Source: Cliona cf. orientalis
Taxonomy: Eukaryota > Porifera > Demospongiae > Clionaida > Clionaidae
DNA length: 64,000 bases
Assembly (NCBI GenBank): GCA_963930775.1
Contig: OZ005690.1
Span: 5,068,225-5,132,224, forward strand
Direction: 5' to 3'
The position numbers were made by a program, and so were the translations under genes. Within the stretch, counting starts at the first letter, position 1. Each line of letters begins with the position of its first letter. Positions 1 through 11,496 of this stretch are shown piece after piece. The notes below the pieces were generated by a model. That model worked only from the letters and a program-made list of their open reading frames with translations, ran no database searches and was not told where the DNA came from.

Positions 1-2299
1 GCATTGTAGTCTGTTGCTATGAAAGTTGCATCACTTCCGGCTGTCACTCTGTGCACTGCTGGTATTATGGAAGCTGAGTCAACTGTATTGAATGATAGTA
101 TATAGTAATAATTAACTATGCATGAGTTGCTTTATTATAAGCATAATTATTTGTCAGATTACACATCCCTTTGCAGTGTATTTTTTCACTAACTTGAATA
201 CTTCAAAATCTCCCCACTTCGTATATCTAGCTAGCTACTTACGGTCAACTTCTGTGGTATTAACAATAGTTGTATTTTGAGGTCCAATTTCAATCGAATC
301 ATCAGAAGTGGTCAGCATCAAGGTAATTTCCCTGTCTCCCTGTCTGATTTCATCGTTTGGTATGGAACCTTCTACACCAATGATACTAGGTCCTGCCATA
401 CTGACCACTGTGTCATTAATTGCGGGGCCATTGTCATCACGGGTAATGCTGATAGTGGCATCTCGAGATGGAGATCCAAACTGAGTTACCTCCAAGAAGA
501 CGAAGAATGTTTCAAGGACGGTGTGTAGACTACCTTTGAACTCAACACCATAATCTAAATTGCATGCGATTGATAGTTGGGGTAAGAATAAAATACTATG
601 ATTATTATAGCTATGTGCTGTTACAATAGTCCACATGTACAGTGCATGGGAGCACTTGTATTCTATACTGCTGATTTTATGGTACCTGAATCCCCTTCTT
701 GAATTGTCATGCATTATTGGATGTATTGCATGATTATATTATATCAGACCCATGGCCGGTGTGGCAGGAGAGGAGGGTCTGGATACAATACTATAGCACT
801 GATTGCAGTGTACAAGGACACCTCTGAAATGAGGACATCTCCTTTAATCAGGATAACATGCATGGTCCCAACTGTATACATAAAATAAACTACCCCTGAA
901 ATGAGGACATGTAGCTAGCTACCTCCGGTCCTTTAATCAGGACACTTTAAGCTATCCCAAGGGTGTCCAGAATATATAGAAGGGTTCCACTGTATTATGT
1001 AACAATATTATGCGTACGTAGGCTGTGCCATGGGGTGCATGGGAATTCAGCTGCAGTTCCCGACCCACGTGTACGAGTTTCCGCCATCCGTGTCCTTTCA
1101 TGTGTTGCTTCTATTGGCACCACTGCCGCAGTAGGTAGTAGTCATTTCACCCACATTTACATGTAGCTACTTCATTGAACATAAACTGCTTCCCGCCCCC
1201 ATGCAAACGAAAGTGAGCTCTACTGAGCTTCCCACCCCCATGCAAATGAAAGTGTAATGGGCACATTGCTAGTAGAATTATACTGTATATAGCTATAAAA
1301 ATTTAATAGCTACTGCTATGTAAAATGAATTTCTAGGAATAGCTATAGCTAGCTAGTTACAGGATGGAAGATATAGCTATAACTAATGTTGTGCAGTGCA
1401 TGCAGGGAGTGAGTCAACATGTAAAATTATTATGATTATAGTATCTATAAGGACACCCATAAAATGAGGACATTTCCCTTAATCAGGGCACCATACACGG
1501 TCTCAGCTATATGGAACAGTTTAAAAAATTATTCCTGAAATTAGGACACCTCCTTTAATCAGGATACTTGAAGCTGTCCCAAGGGTGTCCGGAATAATAG
1601 AGGTTCCACACTGTTACAGTATTGGCAACGACCACTACTACATCCAGAATATAGCTATAATTATGATGGGAGTTAGCTTACAGTCTTTCACATAATTATT
1701 ATTGTTACTGTAACTGTTACAGTAACAGTGATCCGAAAAAATTAAACAATTCAAATTGCATTTAATCTATATAATATAGACTTACAGTTTACAGTGAGAG
1801 TGGCTGGATCAGAATTGATGCTGTCACTACCCACAGTTACTATGCATTGATAATCCCCAGCATAGGAGCTAGTGGCGGCAATGAATGAGATGGTGCTCTG
1901 AAGAGTGTCCTCATTGATTTGAATGGTAGTTGGCATTACGGATATTCCTGAGGGTGTAGTCCACATAATGGTAGGCAGGCCTAGCTGAGAAGTCCGATAG
2001 GTACAATTGAGAATAGCCTGCTCTCCTCTGTCTACTGACATACTCAACGGATTTACACTAAAACCTATAAAAATCAAATTAAATACATTACAACTAATAT
2101 TATAGACACTCCCGAATACTTATTATGCAAGAATAGTTTAATAGTTAGTTCAGTAGCTGCATAGTAATAATAGCTAATAGTAGAATCATAAGCTAGCTAG
2201 CTAAAACAGTGCCATACCATCTGAATCAGGTTGTGCCATAGAGATGAAAAAGCACAAGCTCAGAACCAGATATCTTGATGCAACGTAAGTCAGTATCAT
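1..2299 (-). CDS. Ig / Calx-beta secreted or surface protein, copy A (5' part; continues beyond window)
   Basis: Minus-strand gene with exons 2299-2218, 2064-1786, 554-243 and 82 to beyond base 1, all ending in phase 1 with GT/AG borders (GTATGG, GTAAGT and GTAAGT donors). Exon 1 starts at ATG 2299 and encodes a hydrophobic signal peptide ending near SMAQ. Exon 2 is an Ig domain (Cys in NCTYR, Trp in IMWTT, and YQC). Exon 3 is a Calx-beta-like domain carrying GSPSRDATISI and NDEIRQGDREI. Exon 4 opens another Ig domain. Domain order and phases match copy B at 4074-8779, so this is a tandem paralogue. Extracellular adhesion or recognition is the likely role, by family and not shown. The 1.2 kb intron between exons 2 and 3 holds dispersed repeats. 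Confidence 0.82.
810..997. repeat. Dispersed interspersed repeat, copy 1 (in intron of Ig gene A)
   Basis: Contains paired words such as AATGAGGACAT, CCTTTAATCAGGA and CCCAAGGGTGTCC that recur in the same order at 1447-1618 in the same intron. The two copies are diverged by substitutions and small indels. No coding capacity was seen, so it is probably a short non-autonomous element. Confidence 0.6.
1447..1618. repeat. Dispersed interspersed repeat, copy 2
   Basis: Second copy of the 810-997 repeat, same orientation, with the same closing segment CCCAAGGGTGTCCGGAATA followed by a GGTTCCAC word. Lies in the intron between the Ig and Calx-beta exons of gene A. Confidence 0.6.
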
Positions 2300-2639
2300 C
2301 TTCTTTGTCCACGAGTCGGAGATCTGCGTCTGAAGTTGAATCGAATGAATTTAGCATGACGAATCTAAGTCTTTTATACAATGTTTTACTTCCACCAAGA
2401 GTACATACTCTTGCTTCCATCATCATTGATAATAATTAATAAATGCTTCCTAAAGTCCAGGAAGACAGGAAACACTTCCCAATGGACGGGGATCAATATG
2501 GCTACCAAACTTAAAAATACTATAGGAGGGGAAGCATTCACCTACGGGTGCATGGCTTAGCTAGGATATTGCAATAAAAGGTTGCCTGCATGCGAAAGTA
2601 TGACTGTCCTGGTCTAATAAAATGTGCCTGCGTAATTAA

Positions 2640-3492
2640 TCCTCTTGTCCTATAGCTATATGTCGCAATTCCAGATTTAGAGGAACTGTGACCTCGAGCA
2701 GCTCTATCCAGTTCTTTGTCTAAAATTAATGGGTGTAGCAGTAATGAGCGTATCCCTTGCCAAAACATATGTAAACAGTTACACATTGTCCCTGCAATCC
2801 TCATGTTCGAGCAACTCTACCATCTAGTGGATCTGAAATGATTCTGACTTGGGCTCTGATTGTTCCCTAGCTACAAATTCCATCTGGTGCTGATGTGCAG
2901 TATAATAATTCCGTTTGTCGATAGTGCACATGGTAAACCTGCATGGTCTAAAAGCCTAAATTAATATTTACCAGCACTAGTACAGTAACTTCTATCTGGA
3001 CACCCGGCCCACTGCTTTGAGAACTCGATCCAGACTTATTAAATCTTAGGGTACAAGCTCATATTAGCCAATGGCTATTCTTGTATCGTTTGTGTATCAT
3101 GACATTGTGACATGATCACATAAAATTAATTGTTATAGAGAAAAAGAATACTGCTCTATGATGGAATTTGAGTGTGAGTTTAAATAAGTAGGCTACAATA
3201 GCAAATTGAAAGCTTTCTTGCATTATGAATCATTGAAGATGAGTATATCAAACCAATTGAAAGGGAACAGTAGAGATATTAGAGAGCTAGAAATTGAACT
3301 TCACCAAAAGCAAAGGAACCTCATCAAAGAACAGATGGATTTATTCGACAAAAAAGTATCGAATGTAAAAAATGCAGGACAGCAACAAAATTAATAGAGA
3401 TAGTGTCACTGAATTGAATGTAACAATGCGTATTAAGGAGCCTGAATAATTTTACTGTTAATAAATGAACAAAAAAGAACCATCATGGGCCG
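2640..3492 (+). pseudogene. Decayed RING/TRAF gene, partner of Ig gene A
   Basis: Scattered collinear remnants of the intact gene at 9150-10394. One piece near 2650-2770 matches the end of the RING and the TRAF zinc-finger region (ATGTCGCAAT-CCAGATTTAG, CTATCCAGTTCTTTGTC). Another at 3140-3490 matches the last zinc finger and the coiled coil (residues like NSRDIRELEIELHQKQ). The RING start is missing, there are internal deletions, frameshifts and stop codons, and the transmembrane tail is gone. It diverges from Ig gene A exactly as the intact copy diverges from Ig gene B, and the DNA between (about 2440-2560) matches 8900-9030. About 350 bases in the middle (2780-3130) show no recognisable coding sequence. 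Confidence 0.8.
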
Positions 3493-4073
3493 GAAATCTT
3501 ACTGCTCAAGCATTGGAGAAGTCTTAGATTAAACCTTGATGGTATAGCTACCCAGCTGCATGGGACCTCTGTGGCCATTAAAGCTCTGGATAAGTATACC
3601 AAAGTACTCTATGCTGCCTCCAGCGAACATGTACCCCAGTAATAACTATTGCATGGTCTAGGACCTCTTCTAAGATACCCTATATAATTATAATATTATA
3701 TGACTCTCCCATGCCCTGGCAACTATTATTATAGACTATTCTGATCAGCCTCTGGATGCAACCCTGAAAGGGCTCTGTACATGCATGCCATCTGTGACGT
3801 AGATCAAAGGTACCGCCAGGGAAATATACTGGATACCAGGCTCAGTGCATGATCATAATAATAATACTCAGACACCACTAATAATTACCATGCAGCCATT
3901 CATGTGAGTACAAAGTTAATAATGTTATCATGATAATAATTATAATTTTGCTACTAATTTTTGCAAAGTAATTAATAAGCAGTGAGCACGTCAACTCTAT
4001 AGCTAATTAAATCCTGGTTATAATATAATTTTTAGTGGTAATACAATGAAATCAGCTACTCTATGATTCATGA

Positions 4074-7000
4074 CTAGATATACATAGATACAAACTGATG
4101 GAAAGCAGTAATGACAGAGAAGAGCAGAACTGCAATGCTAGCTCTCTGACTGAGTGCATCACTGCCAGGTGGTGTTACAGCAGCTGCAAGGGATAATTTG
4201 ATAATGCTTGATCATTAATGCCAAAATGAAAACAAAATTAAAAAACTTAGTCTATATACTTGTAAATTATTTTTAAAAAAATGATCATGCTCTTTCCCCC
4301 ATTAGTAAATGTGTAGTTAATGGAAGGTCCAGGTGACAGGGATTTCAAGGCATAATAATAATAATGATTATGTGTATAACCCTTGCTGCTGCACAACCCC
4401 CCCCCCCCAGCTCCCCCCCCCCCCCCCCATGTAAGGAAATCCTACTACGCAATTATAATAATATTATACTTACGATCATCTTCAGCAACACGGACTGTGA
4501 CTGTTCTCCGTTCACCTATGACCACAAGTGTTTCAGTGGTTGTAATTGTCACATTGAATACCCTGTCGCCAGTTCTGATGACATCATTAGGTATTTGAAC
4601 CTCCACTTCCTGTGTTTCTGTCATGTTGACTGTCAAATCATTGATGGCTGGGCCATTGTCAGTACGAGTGAAGCTGATGATGGCATTTCGAGATGGAGAT
4701 CCCCTGGCGGTTGTGATCACAGGCAGGGCAAACGAGTCAGCAGCCTCAGAAATTCTGAATTCCTGGAGTCCAAATTCAACAGCGTAGGCTGTAGGATTGT
4801 AGTATAACAGGTTATGAATAATTTTAAAAACAGCTCTCATTTTTATTGGACAAAATTCTACTATCTGAATGCTCAATGAAGTAGGTAGCTACTCGTGATA
4901 TGACCAAAAATAAGCGCAGCCTCAAACAAGTTTCATAATTATGGCAGTATATCTATAGAGCTATTAGCTACTTATTTTGCTAAGCAATAACGTCAATGAT
5001 AAATAAGTTGTGAACTTACAGCTGACAGTCAGAGTTACTGGTTCAGTGGTTGCAAGTGTAACTCTGTTCATTGATACATCGCACTGGTAGCCACTAGTAA
5101 CAGTTGGAGAGGCAGATGTGGTGTTGAATGAAAGAGTCCCCATCCATGTGACTTGATCAGTGGTACGTACTTGTATGGAGGTATCGACAGAGGGTAAATT
5201 GAAAAAATTAATGTTTATAACAATATTATTCGGTTGAGGTTCAGGGACTCTGTAGGTACAGGTGAAAATCGCCTCCTGGCCAATCTCAACCGTTGTATTC
5301 ATGGGTATTTCAATCAGACCTATAGAAAGACAATAATAATGTAATATCAACAGGGGGTGTGTACGACGTGCACGCCATGCGTACATGGCTCATGGGAAAT
5401 CTCTAACTACAGCTTAATAATATTATTATGCTAGCACAATTAATTTTAATTTGCTAATCAGCGAAAATCAATCACCCTGCTATAATTATTATTAGCTGTC
5501 TACAGTAATGCTATATGAAAGTTAACAATATTATAATAAGACAGTAGTAGTTGCTTAATTTACCAACTGTGAAGAGAAAGGCTTCATTTGATGTCTCACT
5601 ATCTCCAGCTCCGTTTGTAACCACACACGAATAAAACCCTTCGTCTCCAACCTGAGCATCCAACACCATCAGCATTGGCGAGTTCACTCCTTCCAACTTA
5701 CCGGCCACCTCGTTGAGACTATCTCCATTTCTCCTCCATTGATAGGTCAGGCCTCCCCCTGTTGCCTCCACTGAAAATGTAGCCTCTTCAGTTCCATTAA
5801 CAGTCATGTTCACAGGATGAGATGTGATAGTGACAGGAGCAACTGTGGATGATTAGATTGATGAACAGTCAAGATGGAACTTATATATACTATGTACATA
5901 AAAGCTCAGCTATAGGTCCAAGGGGTGGGTAAACTATAGAACTATACTCGAAGTAATTATTATACAAATACGATTCTAATTCCCGTGGCACTGTGCGCAT
6001 AACAGCCTGAAATACCCGGTACTCACATTAAGTTGGCCTACAATACTAATTATTATTAGTAATAATGATATTATTATTGTAGCTACTGTACATGCCAGTA
6101 TAGTATATAATATAGTTAACTCACAGACAAAGAATTGCCCGATCGGTTGTCCACTTGCTCCTCCTATACTTATCTCGCATGTGTAGTTGCCTGCATCGGA
6201 TTCTTGAGCATTTAGAATTATTAGATTCCTGGTGAACTGTCCCGAATACTTTGGATTATTGGCACGAATGAAATCACCATTGAAAAACCATGTATATTGT
6301 GGGAACAATTCAGCATTGTATTCTGTTGCCATGAAGGTAGCATCACTTTCAGTTGTCACTCTGAGCACTGCTGGTGCTATGGAAGCAGGAGGGTCAACTG
6401 CGTTGAATGATAGTGGGTCATAATAATACACAGATCAAAGTTATTAAGCATGCGTTGAGCTTCATGAGATTTATAGCTATTGATGTTTTCATAAACAGAA
6501 TCCCTTAAAGTTTCCCACTTCCCATTTTGTACAAAATAATAATGGCTAGCTACTTACGATCATCCTCTGTGACATCGACAATAGTTGTACTTTGAGATCC
6601 GATTTCAATCAAATCATCAGAAGTGGTCAGCATCAATGTAATTTCCCTGTCTCCCAATCTGATCTCATCGTTTGGTATGAAACCATCTACATCAATGACA
6701 CCTCCCATACTGACCACTGTGTCATTAATTGCGGGACCATTGTCATCACGGGCAATGCTGATAGTGGCGTCTCGAGATGGAGATCCAAACAGAGTTACCT
6801 CCAAGGAGACAGTGAATATGTCCAAACTTTCAAAGGTAGTGTATAGACGATCTTGGAATTCAATGCCATAATCTAAAAAATCAAGTTGCGCATGAATACT
6901 TGTACCTTATTAAAGTTAATGAATTATGGTGCCTGAATCCTATATCAGCTAGATCATTGACTCATGCATCATTACTATACTACTATTGTTGTTGCTATGC

Positions 7001-8779
7001 CCCCGCCCCACTGCCCTATATATTAAAGTCTATGGCAAATTCAATCTGTTGCAAAGCAGTTGTTCCGTTATATTATTATAATGTTATAATGGGTGGCTGC
7101 ATGCTCCTGGGAGGGTCCATTATTATATGAAAATTGTATACCCAGAAAAGTGAGAGGAGAGAAAACATGCATATTTAAATTTCTCTCCTCACATTAAAAT
7201 TGCCTCTGGCTGTCGAATTATTGCTCACTTGATGATAATAGTATTATTATGACATTGTGTACATGCATGGGCTAGGCCCAGGGCAAGGCCATTCATTAGC
7301 TATACATGTGCATGAATTTCCCTCCAAATCCATATACAAATTATTAATTTTTGTTCATTCATGTGTGTGGCTTCAGTTGGCAAGCGGTGCCAATTGAAGA
7401 CACACATGAAGCCAAGTACACTTAGTCTAGGTTCATGTACTTGGCTTTACCACACCCAGATACTCAGTCTGGCCGTGGTGACTGCTAAAAATGAATAATT
7501 ATTATGCAATCGTAGGATGAAGACATGCGATGGCCAATGGATGCATAATAGCTATTATTACAATGTCATGCATGCGCATGCAGGGATCGGAGTAAGTATT
7601 ATAGGCTTTTAGATCCTATATACTTGTATAACAAATACAGTGATCTGATTGGTTGAACTGCAGTATCTATCCTTCATAAAATACCTTGTATAAGCCCCAT
7701 AAAAAAAAACCTTGTAAGCTCCATAAAAAATCTGGTAAAATTTTTTTTGCCTATGGCTAGATTGTTGCTAGGCATTTGTTTATATACAAAGCTTTTGGGC
7801 TTTGTTGCTAGGATCTAAAGTAGTTAGACACTCTTTAGTCAGTTTCTACATGATTTAGAAGACCTCAGGGTTCAGTAGTACCCTCGCTTAACTCGGGATT
7901 CTACACACAGCCCTTCGCATTCTAAATCATGTAGAAACCTCCTAAACGGTGTCTAACAAGATATATAGCTGTTATAGAAGTATTTCCTTAACTTAATACT
8001 ATAGTAGTCCATCCAGAGTGGATTAGGATAGGAGCTAACTTGCATGCATGACTTTAGATGGAATTTAAGGGCATTAGCATTCAGGATCAGTAGCTGTATA
8101 CTTGATGTTATAGCTAGATCACAGGATCTGATACAGTATATATGTGCTAATTTAATGCATGCGGATGGCAATTAGCTATAATTGTATTAATATGTGTATG
8201 CTGATTGGTAGCTAAATTTATTTCGGAACTTACAATTTACAGTGAGTGTGGCTGGGTCAGAATTGAAGCTGTCACTACCCACAGTTGCTGTACATTGATA
8301 ATCCCCAGCATAGGAGCTAGTGGCGGCGATGAATGAGATGGTGCTCTGAAGAGTGTCCTCATCGATTTGATTGGTAGTTGGCACTACGGATATTCCTGAG
8401 GGTGTAGTCCACATAATGGTAGGAAGGCCTAGCTGAGCAGTCCTATAGGTACAACTGAAAGTAGTCCGCTCTCCTCTGTCTACTGACATACTCAACGGAT
8501 GTTCACTAAAACCTAAAATTATTGAAAGTCAAACACATAAAATTTTAATAATTATTTATAACTTAAGTCTATATAGCTACTATATAAATTTAATAACGAA
8601 GCTACTGAATACTATTATCTATGAACAGCTAGTTTAGTTGATGCACAACTGTCTATCCTAAGCTATTTAGCTAGCTAACACTGTGCAGCTAGGTATATTA
8701 TACCTTCAGTTTGTGCCATGGAGGTGATAAAGCACAAGCTCAAAACCAGACATCTTGATACAACACAATTCAGTATCAT
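4074..8779 (-). CDS. Ig / Calx-beta surface protein, copy B (complete, 8 exons, about 648 aa)
   Basis: Exons 8779-8704, 8512-8234, 6872-6558, 6397-6125, 5842-5564, 5319-5020, 4788-4474 and 4183-4074. Every junction is phase 1, and lengths sum to 649 codons including the stop. Order: signal peptide (residues 1-23), Ig (26-118), Calx-beta (119-223), three Ig domains (224-314, 315-407, 408-507), second Calx-beta (508-612), and a 36-residue tail. The tail has a polar PPGSDALSQR segment followed by about 20 hydrophobic residues and an immediate stop, as expected for a GPI-anchor signal, or less likely a tail with no cytoplasmic part. Ig domains show the Cys-Trp-YxC pattern; Calx-beta domains show IPND-IR-GDR. 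Symmetric phase-1 exons are typical of extracellular modules spread by exon shuffling. The start is chosen because the upstream ATG gives a signal peptide conserved with copy A. Adhesion or recognition role is inference. Confidence 0.88.
4398..4429. repeat. Poly-C tracts
   Basis: Two long C runs separated by AGCT, in the last intron of Ig gene B, just downstream of the second Calx-beta exon. Reading frames through them, such as a proline-rich one, are not genes. Confidence 0.85.
7358..7450. repeat. Double hairpin (inverted repeats) in intron of Ig gene B
   Basis: Arms 7358-7382 and 7388-7410 are near-perfect inverted complements separated by 5 bases. A second hairpin follows directly (GCCAAGTAC / GTACTTGGC at about 7411-7446). 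Likely a fold-back transposon remnant. Confidence 0.65.
7823..7957. mobile_element. Fold-back MITE, 135 bp
   Basis: Terminal inverted repeats of about 35 bases: the left arm begins GTTAGACACTC and runs through TTTCTACATGATTTAGAA; the right arm is its complement ending GGTGTCTAAC. No coding sequence. It lies in the first large intron (6873-8233) of Ig gene B. Confidence 0.75.
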
Positions 8780-9149
8780 CTTTTTTTTTGTCCACAAATC
8801 ACAGACCTGTGTCTGAAGTTGAATGAAATGAATTTAGCGTGATGAATCTAGCTACACACTTCTATTTGTAAAATTTTTATTTCCTGTTTCTCACGATGTC
8901 ATGCCAATGCTTCCTCAAGTCCAGGAAGACAAGATGCACTTGGATGGGGATCAAAGTTGTGGACAATAATTTATAATTCTAGCGTAGGAGTAGCCTCGTC
9001 CTGCAAGGATAACGTAGGAGGCTTAGCTAAGAAATTTCACGCGCATGCGCAGTTCCATTATGTACGTGCACGTAGTGAACCTTGAACCTTAACGATTCAA
9101 CGTCTCGACTCGGGGGTTTCCCTATCTATATCGCGGTTTCAAAACAAAA
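8780..9149. promoter_or_regulatory. Bidirectional intergenic region between Ig gene B and RING/TRAF gene
   Basis: The two genes start head to head 370 bp apart, so this region must hold both promoters. A palindromic CGCGCATGCGCA word at about 9040-9051 fits the consensus for NRF-1-type sites and recurs upstream of other genes in this window. The left half is recognisably duplicated at 2300-2560 in front of Ig gene A. Confidence 0.55.
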
Positions 9150-10394
9150 ATGGCGACCGCAAATGTGGTCTCCGATTATAAACCGATAGACGAGTCTCTA
9201 GAGCGAAACTACGACTGCCCAGTGTGCCTGCAAATTCTCCGTGATCCCTGTAAGTCCTTGTGCTGTGGAAACGATTTTTGTCATGCCTGTGTTCGAAAAC
9301 TCCAGAAAGCAGACAACGCCTGTCCTTTATGTCGCAATCCCAGATTTAGAATTGAAAGGAACGGTGATCTCAGCTCTAAAATCTACCACCTTCAAGTTTA
9401 CTGTGCCAACAAAGAGAAGGGGTGTGATTGGGAGGGTAATTTAGGGGAGCTCGATGTCCACTTGAATCAAAACCCATCATTTCGTTATCGAACCAACGGA
9501 TGTCACTTTGTTCATGTCCAGTGTCTCCATTGCTCTCAAGCGTTTCAACGGGATCAAATTTTTGATCATACCAGCACGTGTCCAAGGCGGCCATACCAAT
9601 GTGAGTACTGTCAAGAATATGATTCTTTCTATGGGGATGTTTCCCGTAATCATTGGCCTGTCTGTAAATTCTATCCAGTTCTTTGTCCGAAGGGGTGTAC
9701 TGAGCGTATTCCCCGCCATAAAATGCATGAACACATTGCAAAGTACTGCTCTATGACAATAGTAGAATGTGAGTTTAAACAAGTTGGATGCATTGCCAAG
9801 CTTTCTCGCAGGGATATGGTGAATCACATGAAGTATAGTATTGCTGCACATGAATCACTGAAAATGATGACTAAAGTAATAAACAAATTGAAAGAGAACA
9901 GTAGAGAAATTAGAGAGCTAGAAACCAAGCTTCACCAAAAGCAAAAGAACCTCATCAAAGAACAGAAGGATTTATTTGATAAAAAAGTATCGAGTGCAAA
10001 AAATGAGCTTCTCAATGTTGGACAGCAACGAGTAGATAGTGTCACTGAATTGAATGCAACGTTGCGTAAGGAAAATAAACGGTTAATGAATGAGCAAAAA
10101 AGAACCATTGATGATCGTATGCAGCGTGCTGCTGATGAGCTTGAGGACAGAGTACGTCAGCAGGTTCAAAGATTTCTAGAGTATAAGTATGATCACCAAA
10201 TCAGAGAAATGAGAGCAGAGAATGCGAGAATGTTACATGAGATTCATTTAATGCATCACTGTCAACATTTTGCTGCTTGGTTATATTTTAAACTCAAATA
10301 TGAATATTGTGATACATTTTTATATCTTTTACTTATACTAATAGTATTGATCTGTGTGCTCATTTACTGGCTATGGTCTTCTCGAGCTCGCTAG
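9150..10394 (+). CDS. RING / TRAF-type zinc finger protein with coiled coil and C-terminal membrane anchor (414 aa)
   Basis: Single-exon gene. RING at residues 23-61 (CPVC ... CCGNDFCHAC ... CPLC); TRAF-type zinc-finger region about 80-230 with repeated Cys/His pairs; long charged coiled coil about 240-365 (KENSREIRELETKLHQ); strongly hydrophobic segment 386-408 followed by SSRAR at the C-terminus. In classical TRAFs the coiled coil leads into a MATH/TRAF-C domain; here a tail anchor takes that place. The usual RING histidine in CGHxFC is replaced: the motif reads CCGNDFC, which resembles the cysteine-rich RING of RBBP6. Likely a membrane-tethered E3 ligase or adaptor (inference). Start at ATG 9150 matches the paralogue at 51631. 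A decayed duplicate lies at 2640-3492. Confidence 0.88.
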   Translation: MATANVVSDYKPIDESLERNYDCPVCLQILRDPCKSLCCGNDFCHACVRKLQKADNACPLCRNPRFRIERNGDLSSKIYHLQVYCANKEKGCDWEGNLGELDVHLNQNPSFRYRTNGCHFVHVQCLHCSQAFQRDQIFDHTSTCPRRPYQCEYCQEYDSFYGDVSRNHWPVCKFYPVLCPKGCTERIPRHKMHEHIAKYCSMTIVECEFKQVGCIAKLSRRDMVNHMKYSIAAHESLKMMTKVINKLKENSREIRELETKLHQKQKNLIKEQKDLFDKKVSSAKNELLNVGQQRVDSVTELNATLRKENKRLMNEQKRTIDDRMQRAADELEDRVRQQVQRFLEYKYDHQIREMRAENARMLHEIHLMHHCQHFAAWLYFKLKYEYCDTFLYLLLILIVLICVLIYWLWSSRAR

Positions 10395-10440
10395 CCGGCT
10401 CCAGTTTTCGTTTACAGATTCTTGAATTTCCATAAAATCT

Positions 10441-10446
10441 AATAAA
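10441..10446 (+). terminator. Polyadenylation signal AATAAA
   Basis: Canonical hexamer 47 bases after the stop codon of the 9150-10394 gene. Confidence 0.6.
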
Positions 10447-10513
10447 TCATGCCACATTTTTATTTACATACTTATTATAGCTACTTGATCATGAACACTG
10501 ATAATAATTATTA

Positions 10514-10914
10514 TGCACCTATCAATGTCATGCCCCACCTACCCTAGTGCGGGCAAAGGGTCGGGATTTGTAGGGATTTAGGTGGGGAATAGCTGCCCCA
10601 GGGGTGGGGAATTTACCTTAGTCTGGAAATCAGCACAGAACTACTAAAAATACCCTTGTACTCTATATATAGTGTCACCATGACGTTAGTACTAGACCTC
10701 AAGTAGTAGCCTTGGTTAACACTAATATGGCTTAAGTGAGTGTTATGTAAACTTGTATGTTGCGTATTCAGTAGTAGGTGGGGATTGGTGTGTCTTTTGA
10801 TTACAGGAGCTTCCCCCAGGGGTGGGATAATTGATAAAAGTAGTGGTCAAATCCCCACCCTATCCCCACATATGCCCGCACTAGGGTAGGTGGGGCAATA
10901 CATTGATAGGTGCA
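10514..10914. mobile_element. MITE, 401 bp, long terminal inverted repeats
   Basis: Left end TGCACCTATCAATG with GCCCCACCTACCCTAGTGCG; right end is the complement, closing ACATTGATAGGTGCA after one or two mismatches. The inner part is also partly palindromic (CCCCAGGGGTGGG words). No ORF of interest. Confidence 0.8.
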
Positions 10915-11000
10915 TTAAGATTTCCTCCTATACTATATACCTGCATGTGGGATTATGTAAAATATACTGTGTAGTACATGGGCCGCCGCGCGGGTGTAAC

Positions 11001-11279
11001 GTTAAGGCCAAATAAAATTGAATATTAGTTTCTCATCCCCGCCCGCCTCTAGTTTTTCCTCCGCCTGACCACATTTTAATTCATGAATAATATCATTAAA
11101 ACTATCATTAAAAATTGCACGAGGCATTACGTCATAGACTCGCCCATTTTTATTAATGAAATTCATGATGACATTTAATGATATTCATGACAAAAAATAA
11201 AATAAAAAGCCACCCTCCCGCCTGGGGAAATTCCTGAACATAGGATGAGAAACTAATAATCAATTTTGCTTGGCCTAAC
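11001..11279. mobile_element. MITE, about 279 bp
   Basis: Ends GTTAAGGCCAAATAAAATTG ... and ... CAATTTTGCTTGGCCTAAC are imperfect inverted repeats that continue through ATTAGTTTCTCATCC / GGATGAGAAACTAAT. Lies just upstream of the GTPase-kinase gene. Confidence 0.75.
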
Positions 11280-11496
11280 AGAGCTCTGAAAAATTGATGT
11301 GATGAAATCAGGAGATGCTTATGCTGTAGCTATATGAACGAGAACCAGATGATACTAACGATGTCATTTGATAGAGTATAGGTGTGGTAATTAAAGTGAC
11401 ACTACTCCACCCATTCTTATTCTGACTATCATGACATTGTACTAGCCATGATATTATAGCTAATAGTTTATTACACTTCCAACACTTAGTTTGAAG

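Noticed and set aside
4364..4807. Plus-strand open frame with proline run over the Calx-beta exon
   Set aside because: Created by the poly-C tracts and the antisense of a real exon (4788-4474 minus) with splice sites and domain homology.
9376..9851. Minus-strand frames of 121-124 codons
   Set aside because: Antisense shadows of the RING/TRAF gene, which has clear zinc-finger codons.
11491..11496. Start of GTPase-kinase at TTG 11491
   Set aside because: The first ATG (11497) is two codons later and is the normal choice in animals.
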